Positions 12,674 through 25,700 of a stretch of DNA of 64,000 nt are shown here, piece after piece. The translations under genes and the position numbers were made by a program. The notes under the pieces were generated by a model that worked only from the letters and a program-made list of their open reading frames with translations, made no database searches and had not been told where the DNA came from. Source of the DNA: Branchiostoma floridae (Eukaryota; Chordata; Leptocardii; Amphioxiformes; Branchiostomatidae); the NCBI RefSeq assembly GCF_000003815.2, contig NC_049995.1, forward strand, positions 17,869,777 to 17,933,776, read 5' to 3'. Position 1 is the first letter of the stretch, and every line of letters starts with the position of its first letter.

Positions 12674-13158
12674 GGTGGATTTTGTTGGTGATGCCTGGAA
12701 ATTCAAATTAAAGAAAAATAAGACGCAACCTAAAAAAGACGCAACCTGTGGCAACCTAAAAAAAAATTTTTTCCCGCAATTGAATAAATTTTTACAAAAA
12801 TGCTGTTGACAGATTTCATAACTTCAGGGCTCTCCCCAGGAATTTTGTGAAACAACCAGAGGGGCGAGTAGAACAGAAAGAAACATGCCGTCTGCTGTCG
12901 TGAAGATTCCAACATAGCATCCTCATCTACATCTGCACTAATACCTAGTAACAGTTTTTTTTGGAACATATAAATCTTTTAAAGTTTAGTTGCGATGACT
13001 TTTGGAACAGAAACGAGAAAGATTTTTAGACAGAAATATGTGGGGAGGGGGGCATTTTTTTACGGGAGCGAAACGTTGAAAGGCGTGATTTTGGAACAGA
13101 CTACTTGCGCAGGATGGTACTTAATCATATGGCCAAAATAAAAAGCATAAAAGCTTAC

Positions 13159-13270
13159 CTGCACTACTTGGAACTCTTGGAAAAAAACCTAATACGGACG
13201 CAGAACAGGCGAAAACAAATCTGTCGACAGCGCGAAATACTCTGATTTTTTCGAAGCATCCGCCATTTTC
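13159..13270 (-). other. KIAA0753: Probable moonraker 5' UTR exon
   Basis: A strong donor (GTGCAG|GTAAGC) lies on the minus strand at 13159/13158, about 110 bases downstream of a YY1-like AAAATGGCGGAT motif. The interval contains a short upstream ORF of about 23 codons starting at that motif and ending in TAG before the donor. The next exon would begin at the acceptor AATTTCCAG|GCATC (12694). Extent of the 5' end is inferred. Confidence 0.5.
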
Positions 13271-13537
13271 AAATTTGTGGCCTCATACCGACGTTCTCGT
13301 GAAGATATCGCACCATAGTTTACAGGCGACACTGGCACCATTTTTCTTTGTTACTGACTTACAAAGAGACATAAACTTTAAGATAAGAGACATTTTGACT
13401 ATAACTAGATTTATTTTGAAAGCTTTTAGCCATAGTTTTAAATTCCATAGGTTTTTCACCACCACAAAAAAGTTAATGTAATGTATATTCTCCCCCTGAT
13501 GCCTCTGAATGGCATGTTCCATACCCAAGATGGCGGC
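13256..13537. promoter_or_regulatory. Divergent promoter between moonraker and SRRD
   Basis: About 260 bases separate the inferred 5' ends of the minus-strand moonraker gene and the plus-strand SRRD gene. Each side carries a YY1-type motif overlapping a start codon: AAAATGGCGGAT (minus strand, 13256-13270) and CAAGATGGCGGC (plus strand, 13526-13537). There is no obvious TATA box. A shared bidirectional promoter is inferred from the head-to-head arrangement. Confidence 0.55.
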
Positions 13538-16500
13538 GCCCGGTAGCGCTGCGGACGCCGCAGACGGTTTTCAGCTCGTCACGTCCAAAACACGGAGAAA
13601 ATGGCGGGAAAACCGGCCTGGGTTGGCGACAGCTTACCGGAGACACGCACATCAGGGCGGGGAGGAGGAAAGTGTAGACATAGACAAGCTGGAAAAGAAT
13701 ATATTAGATTCCAAGTAAGGCCTGACACTTAGAGCATGCTTTGTTTACAAACTGCTTTGTTTACAAACTGCTTTGTTTACAAACTGCTTTGTTTACAAAC
13801 TGCTTTGTTTACAAACTTCCTTGTTGGCTGATATAGGTTCTGGATGCTATCTGAAATGTCAGACTGTTTCCAAAATCATATCCAGTTGTTTGAGTAATTA
13901 CCATTTGGCATATTCTTATTACCTGGGTGTCTTCATCAACGTATCAAAGTATATACTACTAGTAGTTAATAACCTGAAGTGACGTGTGTCTATTTTTCAG
14001 AGAGGAGCTGAGATGTTCAGAGTTCTTCTCGACTGTAAAAGGTATGTGACATTCTTAACTTAAGTTTACATGGCACCTACTAAAACTATTTCTAATGATG
14101 AACATAGAGTAAGTGTAATGAGTTATTGAACTCACCTATTTTTATTGCTATTGACATCTATGTATATTGGATGCCAATCAGTCAATGGCAGTTTTCTAGT
14201 ACAGTAGAAGCCGCCTAATTGCACAGCCTATTTGCCAGTAAATTTCGTGCAATTACCCTTATGGTGCAATAATGCGAAGCTATCTAGGTGGACCGCATCG
14301 GTTTGGGATTTGGGGATTCCGTGCAGGTAACAGAAGTGTGCGTTAATCCATTGTGCAATTAACTGGCTTCTACTGCCTATTATATGTATACCAGGCCCTG
14401 TGTTTGAACCATATTTTGCAGTTACATAATAGTACCATGACCATGGAAGCAGACAGACAGACAGAGGCAGCGTTAACTTTGGAGGAAATTTACTGGCAAA
14501 TAGGCTGTGCAATTAGGCGGCTTCTACTGTACTAGAAAACTGCCATTGACTGATTGGCATCCAATATACATAGAATCAATAGCAATAAAAATGTATGTAT
14601 GTATTCATGTGTGGGCCACAACACCAGCATACCGCTGCCTGTGGCCCACGTGTATTGTATCGTTTGCAATCTCAATAAATCAAATCAAATCATGGCTCAT
14701 ATAACCGTTCCGTGCTGTTTTCTTCAAACAAGATGGCAATTTTCTGTTTTGTTTCTACAGACATTTTCAGACACGTAAAAAGAAGAGACTGGGAGAGTGT
14801 ATGTATCCCTACCACACACATCAGCCCGACCCAAAACTGTGGCTGTGAGGACCTGAGAAGAGAATCCCTCCCCTGTCAACACTGCGTGGAGTCATCAGCA
14901 GGGACAGAGGGTGTGCAAGGGTTTGTGGAGTCAGCAGCAGTGACGGGGAGTCTCCAAGGGTTTGATGACATCGTGTGCTACGGGCTGGGAAGATTCTCCA
15001 GTTGTGTGACGGCGAGATATCAGCTGGGGTTTCTTCTGCTGCTTACAGATGTTTTAGATGTAAGTATTAATAATTGGTTGCTTATGACAGTGGACTACAG
15101 CTTAATGTCCTATCCTAAGGACTGCAACCCTTTCCAGTAACATGCATGTTGGGCGCATACAAAATAGGCAAGTGCCTCATGCGGATATTAAATAAGTGCA
15201 GTTCTAGATAAAAATGGATTCACCAGTCAGATTTTGGGGACATTTTTACATGTCATTTTTTCATTGCTCTTGCAATAGAAAGTAAAACATCTAAAAAAAT
15301 GTTTCTTTATTGGATTTGTACCCATAAAAGTTGCATTTTTATATATTATATCATATGGCAGGGCATAATTGGGGTATGATATCCAATACAAGTTAGTCTT
15401 AAGATGATAAAAGAACACCAGTCTGAGAAGGCTTTCATCATCATCATCAGTCACTGTATTCTGCATCTATAGTCTTGAGAAAGGCAAAGCTTGTTTTGGA
15501 AAGTGCTTGATTGTTTTTTAAGTTGATTTAGTCCTACAAATCTCTATTATGTATTTCCACCATTTCCACCTTTTGTGCAGGTCCCCGGCAGCTGCTTTGT
15601 CTACGATCCTCTCTTCTCATCCAGTGAGAAACAGCTGCTGGAGAAACTTGGGTTTCAACTTATACAGAAGAATGAGGTAATACATAGAAAATGTATGTGT
15701 AACTGACATGTAATATACTAGTAGTTGAAAAGTTTGAGCTACATTCCAACACAAGGGAGACAATCACCAGTTAACCATCCTCCTACGCAGGGACATCCAA
15801 CAGCCAAACTGCCTGTCTGGGTGTGCCCTGCTCTTTCAACCGTCACTCTTAGTTCCTGACCGCCCTGCTTATAAATGTTAATAAGGTTACCCTTGGCCTT
15901 ATACATGCGAGACAGCTTTTGAAAACAGAAAGCCTGTTCTCTGATTGGCTGGCAGCTGGTTTGGGGGGGGGACGTCCACAGGAACTAAGAGTGACGGTTG
16001 AAAGAGCAGGGTACATCCAGACAGGCAAATTGGCTGTCCCTGCGTAGGAGTATGCAGTAAACAGTTGTTTGTTGTTTACAGGAAGGTAAGAGACCAGCAA
16101 ACAGTTGTTTGTTGTTTACAGGAGGGTAAGAGACCAGTAAACAGTTGTTTGTTGTTTACAGGAAGGTAAGAGACCAGTAAACAGTTGTTTGTTGTTTACA
16201 GGAAGGTAAGAGACCAGTAAACAGTTGTTTGTTGTTTATAGGAAGGTAAGAGACCAGTAAACAGTTGTTTGTTGTTTACAGGAAGGTAAGAGACCAGTAA
16301 ACAGAAGAACCCTGTTCTACATGCCCCACTGTGGGAAGCCCCTGTACAACAACCTGCTGTGGTCCAACTGGGGACCACAACTCAGCAACCTAGCCGTGCT
16401 GGGGAACAGTCTGTCCAACATGGCTCTCAGGTTGTTATTTTTGTTTGTTTAAACCTTTCTTTATTTCAATTACTTTATTTATTTATTAATTTCATACACA

Positions 16501-17646
16501 CAAACAGACACCAAATGTGCTCGGAACAGGCACAATACAAGCACAGGGAGAGGTATTGTGGCTAATACGGCAGAAATAAAAGATTTGTCTGAACATGCAT
16601 GATATAGTAGAGCATGGTCCAAACATGTGAGGGGCCGCAACCTTTAACCTGGCTCATGAGCAGTTTAATCTGTGAATGCGCTTATTGTACAGGCCCTGAG
16701 TGAACCCTCACATGTGCCAATGATACTGTAACAGTACAGTGCCTGAAACTCTTGTCCTCATCTAATCACAGAACCAAGGTTTATTTGTTAGGCGGTACTG
16801 ATCTTAACTAAACTGTTTGAGCTTTATTTGTTGAATATTTTTTATACTTCCAGATGCACCAGCAAAGAGTTGGAGAAGGCAGCATTCTACATACACAGTG
16901 TATCCTTACAACAGTGTTCAAACTACATAATGTTGTGACTTACAGAAAAATGTCTTAGATTATGGTTGGACAGGGGTGAGAATTATGATGTAATATGAAA
17001 TGCAAAAACTAAAAAAAAGGATATTATGAACGTGTAACAAATTCAAAGTTGCCCTTTCAAACATAGTGTTGTAACAAGTTGAAAAGCATATCCTTTAAGA
17101 TGCACCCTTGTCACAACTGAGCATAAGGTTTGTACAGTCAAGTGGTTAGCACTGCATCTGGATCAAGTGGTTCGGAGTTCAAATCTCGCCTTTTGGTACT
17201 CATCAAACATGCATGCTACTTCAAAGGATAGGAAGTTGACTTGTTAAGTAGATTCTACAGTCTTTTCTTGTTGAGAAGAGCTGGGAGCATTTCCCCAGTA
17301 CAACAAACTTGTTAATACTGCACATAGCATCTGTCGATGTCCCAATCAGTGATAAATAGCTCAACTGGTCATTAAACTGGCTCGAGATCACTTTCACATT
17401 CACAACTTAAAAGTGACATGAGTGTGAACTATAAAACTCCTTAACGTCTGCCGACAGATCTTAGACTACACAAAGGAGTTCCCCCTGCCAAACAAGTTTC
17501 ACTTTCAGGACATCTTTAACGACACGTCCCTTCATCTGTTTCCCGTGACGGACAGGTCCCCGCCCCCGTCGCTATGGCAACAGGCGGCGGAACCCGTCTA
17601 CGACCTTGACTGGCAGGAGGAGATTATTACCAACTGTGACAAGTGA
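13530..17646 (+). CDS. SRRD: SRR1-like protein (SRRD), 7 exons
   Basis: Exons: 13530-13714, 14001-14041, 14761-15059, 15581-15676, 16282-16430, 16854-16899, 17458-17646 (TGA). Phases agree and give 334 residues, near the human length as I recall it. The first exon holds DGFQLVTSKTRRKWR, typical of the SRRD N-terminus. The SRR1 core follows: CYGLGRFSSCVTARYQLGFL (about residue 150) and SCFVYDPLFSSSEKQLLEKL, then RTLFYMPHCGKPLYNNLLWS and LWSNWGPQL. The C-terminus holds FHFQDIFNDTSLHLFP. SRR1 was named for a plant light-signalling and circadian regulator; animal SRRD has been linked to heme and clock regulation, but its biochemistry is poorly known. An in-frame upstream ATG at 13509 exists; 13530 is preferred because it sits in a YY1-type start and gives the usual MAA... 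terminus. Exon 5 has a repeated acceptor (see the array at 16055-16300). Confidence 0.93.
13738..13822 (+). repeat. SRRD: 19-bp minisatellite at the 5' end of SRRD intron 1
   Basis: Five copies of CTTTGTTTACAAACTG begin 24 bases after the donor. Each unit contains TGTTTAC, a forkhead-type core. The exon itself is not copied. Confidence 0.8.
14139..14591. mobile_element. Foldback element with ~105-bp inverted arms
   Basis: Left arm 14139-14246 and right arm 14486-14591 are near-perfect reverse complements, from TTTTTATTGCTATTGA to TCAATAGCAATAAAAA. The inner edge ACAGTAGAAGCCGCC resembles the element at 63079-63259. In SRRD intron 2. Confidence 0.8.
15781..16050. mobile_element. MITE (TCCTACGCAGGGACA ends)
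   Basis: TCCTACGCAGGGACATCC at left, TGTCCCTGCGTAGGAG at right. Interior includes inverted CAACCGTCACTCTTAGTTCC and GGAACTAAGAGTGACGGTTG. Immediately upstream of the SRRD acceptor array. Relatives at 52959-53436 and 56813-56896. Confidence 0.8.
16055..16304 (+). repeat. SRRD: Junction array at SRRD acceptor 16282, six 40-bp units
   Basis: Six near-identical 40-bp units with acceptors before 16082, 16122, 16162, 16202, 16242 and 16282. Each holds the pyrimidine tract, TTTACAG and the first 23 bases of the exon. One unit has TATAG in place of ACAG. Only the last is followed by the full exon. Confidence 0.95.
17128..17215 (+). mobile_element. tRNA-like SINE head
   Basis: TCAAGTGGTTAGCAC followed by GGTTCGGAGTTCAAATCTCG resembles Pol III A and B boxes in SRRD intron 6. 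The element body is short or decayed. Confidence 0.45.
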
Positions 17647-17707
17647 CGGGTATCATACCAGAGTTCATGTGTGTAGATAAGGCAAAAGGAATCACCTTTA
17701 ATTTATT

Positions 17708-17713
17708 AATAAA
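17708..17713 (+). terminator. SRRD: SRRD polyadenylation signal
   Basis: AATAAA 62 bases after the stop codon, in AT-rich sequence followed by T-rich sequence. Canonical hexamer at a plausible distance. Confidence 0.6.
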
Positions 17714-18277
17714 ATGTTTGGCCTATGCTGCCTGGAAATGTGTGCCATTTGTCATGTTCTTAATTGCATCACTTAATTGTTAAGTTTGGTATCATCTTTT
17801 TTTCTTTTTTTTTTGGTTTCTCCTGTCGATTGGACAGATGAGGAGGCAGACAGGCTTTTTGCCTGTTTGCCTGACCTGCACATGACTTTTTATGGTGAAG
17901 GAGGGGTGTGCAATTCTTTTTGGTATCATCAAGAAGGCATTAAGTGTAGTTTCTTCCCACAGAAAGAGAATTAGTGATGGCTCAAAAGATAATTACACCT
18001 CTCATGGTTAACGGATGAGACATGTAGGGAGTTGGAGACCAAAGTTTGGCAGTAATTTGCAAGTCTTTTTGTCAGCGAGAGTTCCCCTTGCCCACCGGAG
18101 CCGCAGTGCAGTCTGGGAAGGGTGGTGAAATTCCCCACAATTTCAGCAGGGGGCGCAATTCTACCACGATTACAGTTCCAACCAGGATGCCCCTCCAGAC
18201 TGGATCCTGTGTCTCAAGTTACCAACTAATTTTACCAGAAGCTCAACTGTGAGGCAGTGTTGTAAATTGCCAGGCTG

Positions 18278-18502
18278 TAACGCTAGTTCACCTTTATTCG
18301 CGGGGTAACCTTTATCCGTTGTATTCAACACCAGGGTATTTCAGAATATCAAGTCGATGGACGGTGGTCTCAGACTGCATTATATTGAAAAAAAAATGCA
18401 ATTTGAAACTACCGTCCATCAATGTGATATCCCCAAGTATCCTGGTTTTAGGTACAACGGATATAGGTTACTCTGCGAATAAAGGTGAACTAGCGTTATA
18501 TG
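18278..18502. mobile_element. MITE (TAACGCTAGTTCACC ends)
   Basis: Left TAACGCTAGTTCACCTTTAT is matched by right ATAAAGGTGAACTAGCGTTA. About 225 bp, with an extended interior match (TTTATCCGTTGTA versus TACAACGGATATA). Confidence 0.85.
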
Positions 18503-18627
18503 TATACAAATGTACATGTAATCAATCTCCAAGCAGATCAGTATCCTCCATAGTGACTGCTGGCTCATTCCTTTCGATCACTAACTAAGCATTCACTACG
18601 GAGGATGGTAGGAGGCTAGATATAGTA

Positions 18628-18788
18628 ATCTCCAAGCAGATCCTATAGTGCAAGAATAGTGGCATAACATAGTATCAAAAGGTCAGCTAAGGAGCACAGC
18701 CTTTGGTAAACAATGAGCACTCCTGGGCCAGGCTACATTCCTTTGCCAGCTTTAGATATTAGGATCATAGTAGGATCTGCTTGGAGAT
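18628..18788. mobile_element. MITE (ATCTCCAAGCAGATCC ends)
   Basis: ATCTCCAAGCAGATCCTATA at left, GTAGGATCTGCTTGGAGAT at right. A lone left end of the same family lies at 18528. Related to 20494-20633. Confidence 0.8.
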
Positions 18789-19384
18789 AAAATATTCTTC
18801 AGTAACAATAAACATGGTTCATGATATTAAATTCCATTACTGAAGAGGGAATATATTTCAAGGTCACCAGTATAGCCTAGTTCCAAGGCAGCCCTGGGTG
18901 GCCTATAGTAATTTGATAGTTCATGATGATAGCCTGGCTCCTAGGAATTCTCACAGGGATAAACTTCACATTCTAAAATAATGTCAACAATTTAGGAAGA
19001 AAAACAATTAAAAGCAAAAAAAAGAGTTGGACGTCATCTGACTTCTACGACCGTGCCCGCACCGTGTCAAAACAATATATCATTACGTGATGAAAAATCG
19101 TTAATGTGGAAAAAGGTGGTCCAAAAAATCAATATGGAGCATACCATGGTGGGCGGGAATTCGTGATTTTGAATTGATTTTTGAAACACAAACTATGCTT
19201 TATTTTGAAATGAAATCGTGCATATCATATTGTTAAACAGAAGCGACATTTTCTAAGTTTTATATGGCTTCAAATATGGGGTATATTTGATAAAGCAAGC
19301 ATCAATTAGTTTTGTTATTCCCTACGAAGTATTGGTACGGTCCAGCTCCCCAAGGTTTCCTTGCGATGACGTCACCCTGATTTC

Positions 19385-19396
19385 CAAGATGGCCGC
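19385..19396 (+). promoter_or_regulatory. OXR1: YY1-like motif upstream of OXR1
   Basis: CAAGATGGCCGC, one base from the motif seen at the SRRD and EVG1 starts, 335 bases before the OXR1 start codon. Its ATG opens a 40-codon upstream reading frame (MAAAWYHNSN...) ending at about 19508. The region 19320-19720 is GC-rich and probably the core promoter and 5' UTR. Confidence 0.4.
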
Positions 19397-19730
19397 TGCC
19401 TGGTATCACAACAGCAACATTCGGTCACAGAACAGGGCTGCTGGCGACTCTGCCCGCGGGTTCCTCTCGGCTGGAAGACAGGAATACTCTGGCCCGACTG
19501 TGTGCTAGCCGCGAGGCACGACATTACCGAGTTCCCGCCATTAGAACGAGCTGTGTAGCGCTCCATCTGTGAAATACCCGCGCCGAAACAAATGGATCAT
19601 TTCAATGGACTTCTCTGAAGGACATCGCAGAGTTGTTTTGGAGAACAGTCCTTGAGAGGAGGGGGTGAGGAGCTCGTCTCGAGGACTTCCTTATGATCGA
19701 ACTGACGTCTTAAGACGTCTTGAAGCAGCC

Positions 19731-22700
19731 ATGGCGACCCGGATGGCGAGTCGGGAGCAGAAGGAGGAGGGGGAGCTCGCTGCTAGCAGGAAGAGGCGGA
19801 TGTTCGACCTCTCTAGGTAACTCTGACACGTATTCGGCTCAATTTTATCACACCATCTACAAAATATGGCGACTTGATGCCAACATATAATTATGTATAA
19901 CATTCTCTTGTCGTTAGTGTTATTTCTAGCGTAACGTTATTGCATGAGACTTGGTTTGTAGATGGGTATCATTTTGCAGAAAGATTCTCCGCAGTTGTCT
20001 TGCAAAAAAAAATATTTGGTATCTCTCCCCAACATCGGTTAGCTGCATGATGAAAACCACCTCCCGGCCATTGCTGGCAAACTTTCCATGTTAACATTAT
20101 AACACTGTGCCGTGATGTGAGAGAGGCTTGTTGGCAAGTTTTGTCCCCAGTTCGCAGGACATATAATTCCGTCCCTGTTTCTGTCCCGTGAGGTCACACC
20201 TCCCACATTTCCGCCCCATCATGCATCATGTGATGAATGACTTTTCAAGCAGAGGTTAGGTTCTAGATTGTTTTGGACGTTTTATATATTAATATCTACA
20301 GACATTAGAAAAATGTTAGCTTTTCATTTTGTTGAACAACCAGAAATAGGAAATTTGACATATTAGAAAATTTGATAAAAAGGTCTAAAACAGCCAAACT
20401 GAAACTGCTTCGAGAATATTGTATTATTTATAAATTGCTTGTGACAAGAAGGTTGAACCTTCTTCCTTGCTTGTGATGAGTTCATGTTGAATAATCTCCA
20501 AGCAGATCCTATGGTTAGCATAAGATAGTATTAAAAGCTGGCAGAGGAGTGTATTTGTCTTGGACTCTTAACTCTTCACTCCTCTGTGAGCTTTTGATAC
20601 TATTTTATGCCACTGTAGGATCTGCTTGGAGATCAATGTTAAAAACAAAATATGGATATTTATGCTTGTGTTTTTTGTTTGTTCAACTTTTGCAGTTTTG
20701 TCAGTGAAACACGGAATTCAGGGTTTGTTTGTTTGCTTTTGCTTCAGATGACAATGGTTTTTTATCGTTTGATCTCAGTATATTCTCAATCTCAGTTGAA
20801 GATCCCCAAATTGATAACTTGATATTTTGAAGATTGTATTAAGGTGAAGGATGTAAACAATGAATGAAAGAATGATAAATGAATGAATGATAAATGAATG
20901 AATGAATGAATGAATGAACAAATGATGGAATGACTGAATGAATAATTAAATGACTTGAATCATTGAATGAATGAAACAATGAATGAATGAACAATCAAAT
21001 GATTGAATGACTGACTGACTGACTGAATAAATGAATTTTGCAACACAAAACGTGCCCTAGCCCAGGCCATACACACCAGGGCTCGAAATTCATTTTTGGG
21101 ATTAGGTGCACTGGTGCACGTGCACCCAGCTTAAAAAATTGGGTGCACCCAAAAAATTTTGGGTGCACCACTTAAATTTAAGTAGAATGTTAAAAAAACC
21201 TAATAACAAAACTTAGTCACAAGCTATCAAATTCTTAAACAAGTAACATGACAGACATTTTCATTATCTTTCTAACACTTAGATGTCAAGAATATGATGT
21301 ATACTAGTATACTTGATATCTTTCCATACATAAACCTAAGAAAATATTTGGGTGCACCCTGTGCACCCACTGAAAATAATTGGGTGCACAGTGCCAATTT
21401 TGGGTGCACCTGGGTGCACGTGCACCCAGTATTTCGAGCCCTGCATACAGACCAACATGTACTAGTACAGTTAAACCTGCCTAAGACAACCACCCAAGGG
21501 ACCGGGCAAAAGCGGTCGATTTGGTCAGGTGGTCGATTAGAAGAGTATCGACTCTCAACATGTCCGATGCATAGTTTAAATGGTTTCCGTTGTGTTAAAT
21601 GGCAAATAGCATACGCACGTGCATCCGCCGCCATCTTTATTTTGAACATAACATCGTAATGGTAGTCAAAATTCAACGTAAACTGGCTGAATTTGGCACA
21701 AAATCGCGCTAGTTATCCTTGAAAATCGATGACACCTCAAGATTTGAAAATAACGCGGGCGTTATAGGCAGGGATTTGGTCACAATTTTGGGTGGTCGCG
21801 GTCGCCAGGTGGTCGGTGTGAAGAGGTCGCTTAATGCTTACGCCAGTGAGGAAAATTTTCGGGACAGAGAAAAAGTGGTCGTAATGGCCAGGTGGTCGCT
21901 AAAAAGAGGTGGTCGCTTGGGCAGGTTTGACTGTACTAGTACATGACTCCAACTGTTACAAGACAGACACACATTGTAGATTGTCAGATTAACTAGGATT
22001 ACAAATATTAGGAAGCCTGTTACTAGTATTGTTGCTGCTGTCGCTGACAACTAATCATCATCATATAATTGAAGGAATGATTCTGTCAAATAAAACCTAA
22101 AACAATTTTTTTTTTCATGTAGAGATTAGAGTCAGAATCTGACTCAGACATTAATTTATTCAGGCATGAATCTCCAATTTGGATCTTCTGTTCTAGGGGT
22201 GGGTACTAGGGCTGTGTACCTAAACAAATTTCAGGTACAGGTACAGGTACAGGTACACAGATGTTTAGATCCGGACCTGTACCTAAACATTTTTTTAGGT
22301 ACGATACAGGTACGGGTATTTAGGTACACAGCCCTAGTGGGTACCGGTACAGAAAATCCAGGTCCGGTTCAGGTCCAGAGGATCAGGTCCAGGTCCGGAC
22401 CTGAACCTGGACCTGATGCAGTATGAGTATGACTCGTAGCAATGGTCCATTTCACTACAAAGAAATCTATTTGGTAGAGTAATAGACTCACAGTGGCATT
22501 TTAAAAACGCTAACTGCACCTGTACGATTGGCTGTAAGACTTGGTAGAAATTACTATAAACTCTACTCTACTTCACTCTTGTTATTTTCTTCCACCTGCA
22601 AGCGCCAAAAGGTGTGAATGCCTGATAAGACAATCTGTGAATTTTCTAATCGGTCCAACATCTGGTCCACCCAATTTTTTCAGGTCCGGTTTTTCTGGAC

Positions 22701-25700
22701 CGGTCCAATAAGAAAAACTCGGTTTTGTACTGGTACGCTGTATCGATACCCAGCCCTATTCTGTTCAGTTAGAACAAGGTTAGAATCACATCATAGCTGG
22801 CTTAGTGGTGGAAGTTGCTGCAGATTTAAGCTGTCTTATTGGATGAGAATGGACCAATCACATGGTACCTTTCATAACTATACATCACCATTTTATGGTT
22901 TGGATTAGCCAATCATAGGACCTAATTGGATGGACCAATGGTGGTGGACCATTTCCTTGTTACAGATTAAAATGGTTAGAATTAGCCAATCACAGGGCCC
23001 AATCTGATTGACCAATCATGGTGCCTCATGCTAGGATTAGCCAATCACAGGATACCTTTTGATAGAAGAATCGCAGAGAAAAAGGACTTTTGATTGACGA
23101 ATGTGTTTATTTGTGATTGTATTTATTTACGTTTTGTTTAAGCGTTTATTAATTCAGATAGAATCCACATTTATTATTTTTAATAGTAAAATACATACAA
23201 TATAATACTTGCAAGTCATTATGTAGCCATTTTCTCATACCAAGTACAAACATAGATATACATGTATAATGTCATTATGTATACTACAGTCAAACCTGTC
23301 TATAGCATCCACTCAAGGGACTGGAGAAATATGGCCACTATGAAGAAAATGTTGATCAATTGACCATGAGCAAGCTACACATGATTTCAGTTCCCACTAA
23401 TCTTTCTCACCAAGTAACATTGTCTCAATTGGTAAATTCACCGACAAACACTTTAATGCTCAAGGCATGCATCCCTTCTGCTACCGCCAAAATGACCCTG
23501 TCAGGAACTCTAAATCTTCGCAAACTACAATTTCAAACTCGGTGCAGGGTGACATAAGGCTGCAGTATGGTTGCATAGGTAGTGTTTCTGTATCAACGGG
23601 ACTGGAAATCGTGTGGCCGTGGCCGCGTTGGGCAGGTGGCCGGTAAGCATATTTCTTAATCATTACAAATCCAAGGGACCGACAAAAAGTGGCCACTATG
23701 GCCAGGTGGCCGGTATGCAAACTTTAAGGTGGCCGCTAGTACAAGTTTGACTGTATATGCAATTTATCACTTTAAGTTGCTACCAGGCATGTATTATATC
23801 CTTGGTAAGGGAAACCTGAAGACTTATGTGTATTTGTGGAAACAAGTCTACAGGAAAGACTCAAAACTTTTCTGCTTTTGTTCTGGAGACATTACGTAAC
23901 ATTATGTAACGTCCTTACTGTAACCAAGAAGAAATTAGTTTGATCTTTCATAGAACTGCCACGTTGTAACACTACAGATATCAAAACATGTAGCGAAATT
24001 TTGTTCTTTTCAATATTTCCAGTTTAGAACTGGCTCCTGAATGTGACTGTATAACATCCTCCGCTCCTAAAAATAGCGTCAGAACCACCAACAGGAAAAA
24101 GTTGTTTACTGTAGTAAAATCCCTTAGGGTGTATGTCAAAGGTCAGAGGTCATCTGGGATCGGTGCCAGAACACGTTTAGTGACTTTTCAACCAAGAAAT
24201 TGAGGAAAACGTTGATGTTTAGTGGCCAGAAGAGTGTTCAAAAGTCTGGTTTGTTGTTTTTCACACAAAATGGGGTTGATGATTTGCAAATGTAGTGAGA
24301 TTGATACGTACGTGATTAAATTTGTAATGACGGTTTCGTATTACAGAAGGCCTGATTAATTTTGCCACACAGTAATTATTCTTCTCGTTATACATGTGAC
24401 AAGAATGTCCATGGATGAAATGTAGCCAGAGTTTATTGTGATGACGGTGTTAATCACTCCAATATTAATTATAACGAGCTAGCGGGAATGAAGGTCATTT
24501 TAACACAGGTTTCATTACTTCCCAGGACATTTTGCTTTCTGGGCCAAGCCACTTAGATTTGTTGTTTTCCAACTGGAACAGAATTTCCGAATAGCAACAA
24601 ACATGAATAATTATGACAATAATGTTAATGCATAAAAATTGTCATAACACTTAGTTTTCTTGTGCATGGCATTTTTTTTTAGCATAACATATGTAAGACC
24701 AAGGAAAAAATGTTGTGTTTCCTGTTTTCCCTACCCTCCCTAGAAAAACCTGCTGACCCTAGGTCACAATTTTTTTATTCTTCTCCACTCCACGCAGGAA
24801 ACACAACCTAAAGTTTGACAATTCTATGAAACAATGTACAACATTAGCGTAGCCTATCTATACAGGGTAATTGCTCTATGGCATAACATCCACACATTTG
24901 ATGATGGACATGTAACCCTAAAAGGTCGTGTCCCTACTTGATATGCGAACGACCTTCGCTGTAATCACTGTTTGCATGTTGTGGACGGTCGTCAAGGTCG
25001 TCTCCGTGACCTTGGGATGACCTCTGCGCCAGGGGTTACGTGTCGTCTGTGCAGTGTTGAAAAATATTCCTGGAGAATTGGCCAGAGTGCCTGTCATTGT
25101 AGACTGACATTTGCATCTCATCTTGTTTATCACATGCAGGGTTCGAAATACACATACTTAACATGCAATTTGCACATAATTTTTGAGATTTGCATGTCAA
25201 AATTTTCTGAACTTGCAATCTTGCATGTTGAAAATACATGGCCTATAGTAAAAATACTGAGGCCACGATGCCTTTGTTTGTCTGACGGTGATCGTCACCG
25301 GTCATCAGTAGGTGTTATAAACAGTCAAATTCAGCTTTGCTGCAAACTAACATGCTTCAATTATGTGGATATCTTTCCAAAATTTGCAGTTCTGTCTATA
25401 TTGTCATGTGCCAATTTCAGTCCATCAACAGTGACAGAATGGGCAAAATTCTTATCCATCCAGAGCAGCAACATTCCACCAAAGTACAGAATGATGGCTG
25501 GTGACTAGAACATTGCAGTATAGACTAGTTGTATTTTGCATGTCAATATTTTAAATTGCACGTAAAATTTTCGTCAACTTGCAATTTTGCATGTAGCAAT
25601 AAAAAAGTATTTTGATCCCTGACATGTCAGAGTCCTCCCCAGAGGAAGGAAGAACGGAGGCCCTCCACTATACTCCTAGCCCAGCTCCACTATACTACTT

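Larger units (their letters stand above)
17647..19384. other. Intergenic SRRD to OXR1
   Basis: No gene seen. Contains MITEs at 18278-18502 and 18628-18788. The rest is AT-rich without recognisable features. Confidence 0.6.

Noticed and set aside
16055-16304. CRISPR-like array
   Set aside because: Contiguous 40-bp units without distinct spacers, in an animal intron; a splice-junction minisatellite.
19287-19508. 73-codon frame upstream of OXR1
   Set aside because: No homology recognised; most likely 5' UTR with an upstream ORF from the ATG in the YY1-like motif.
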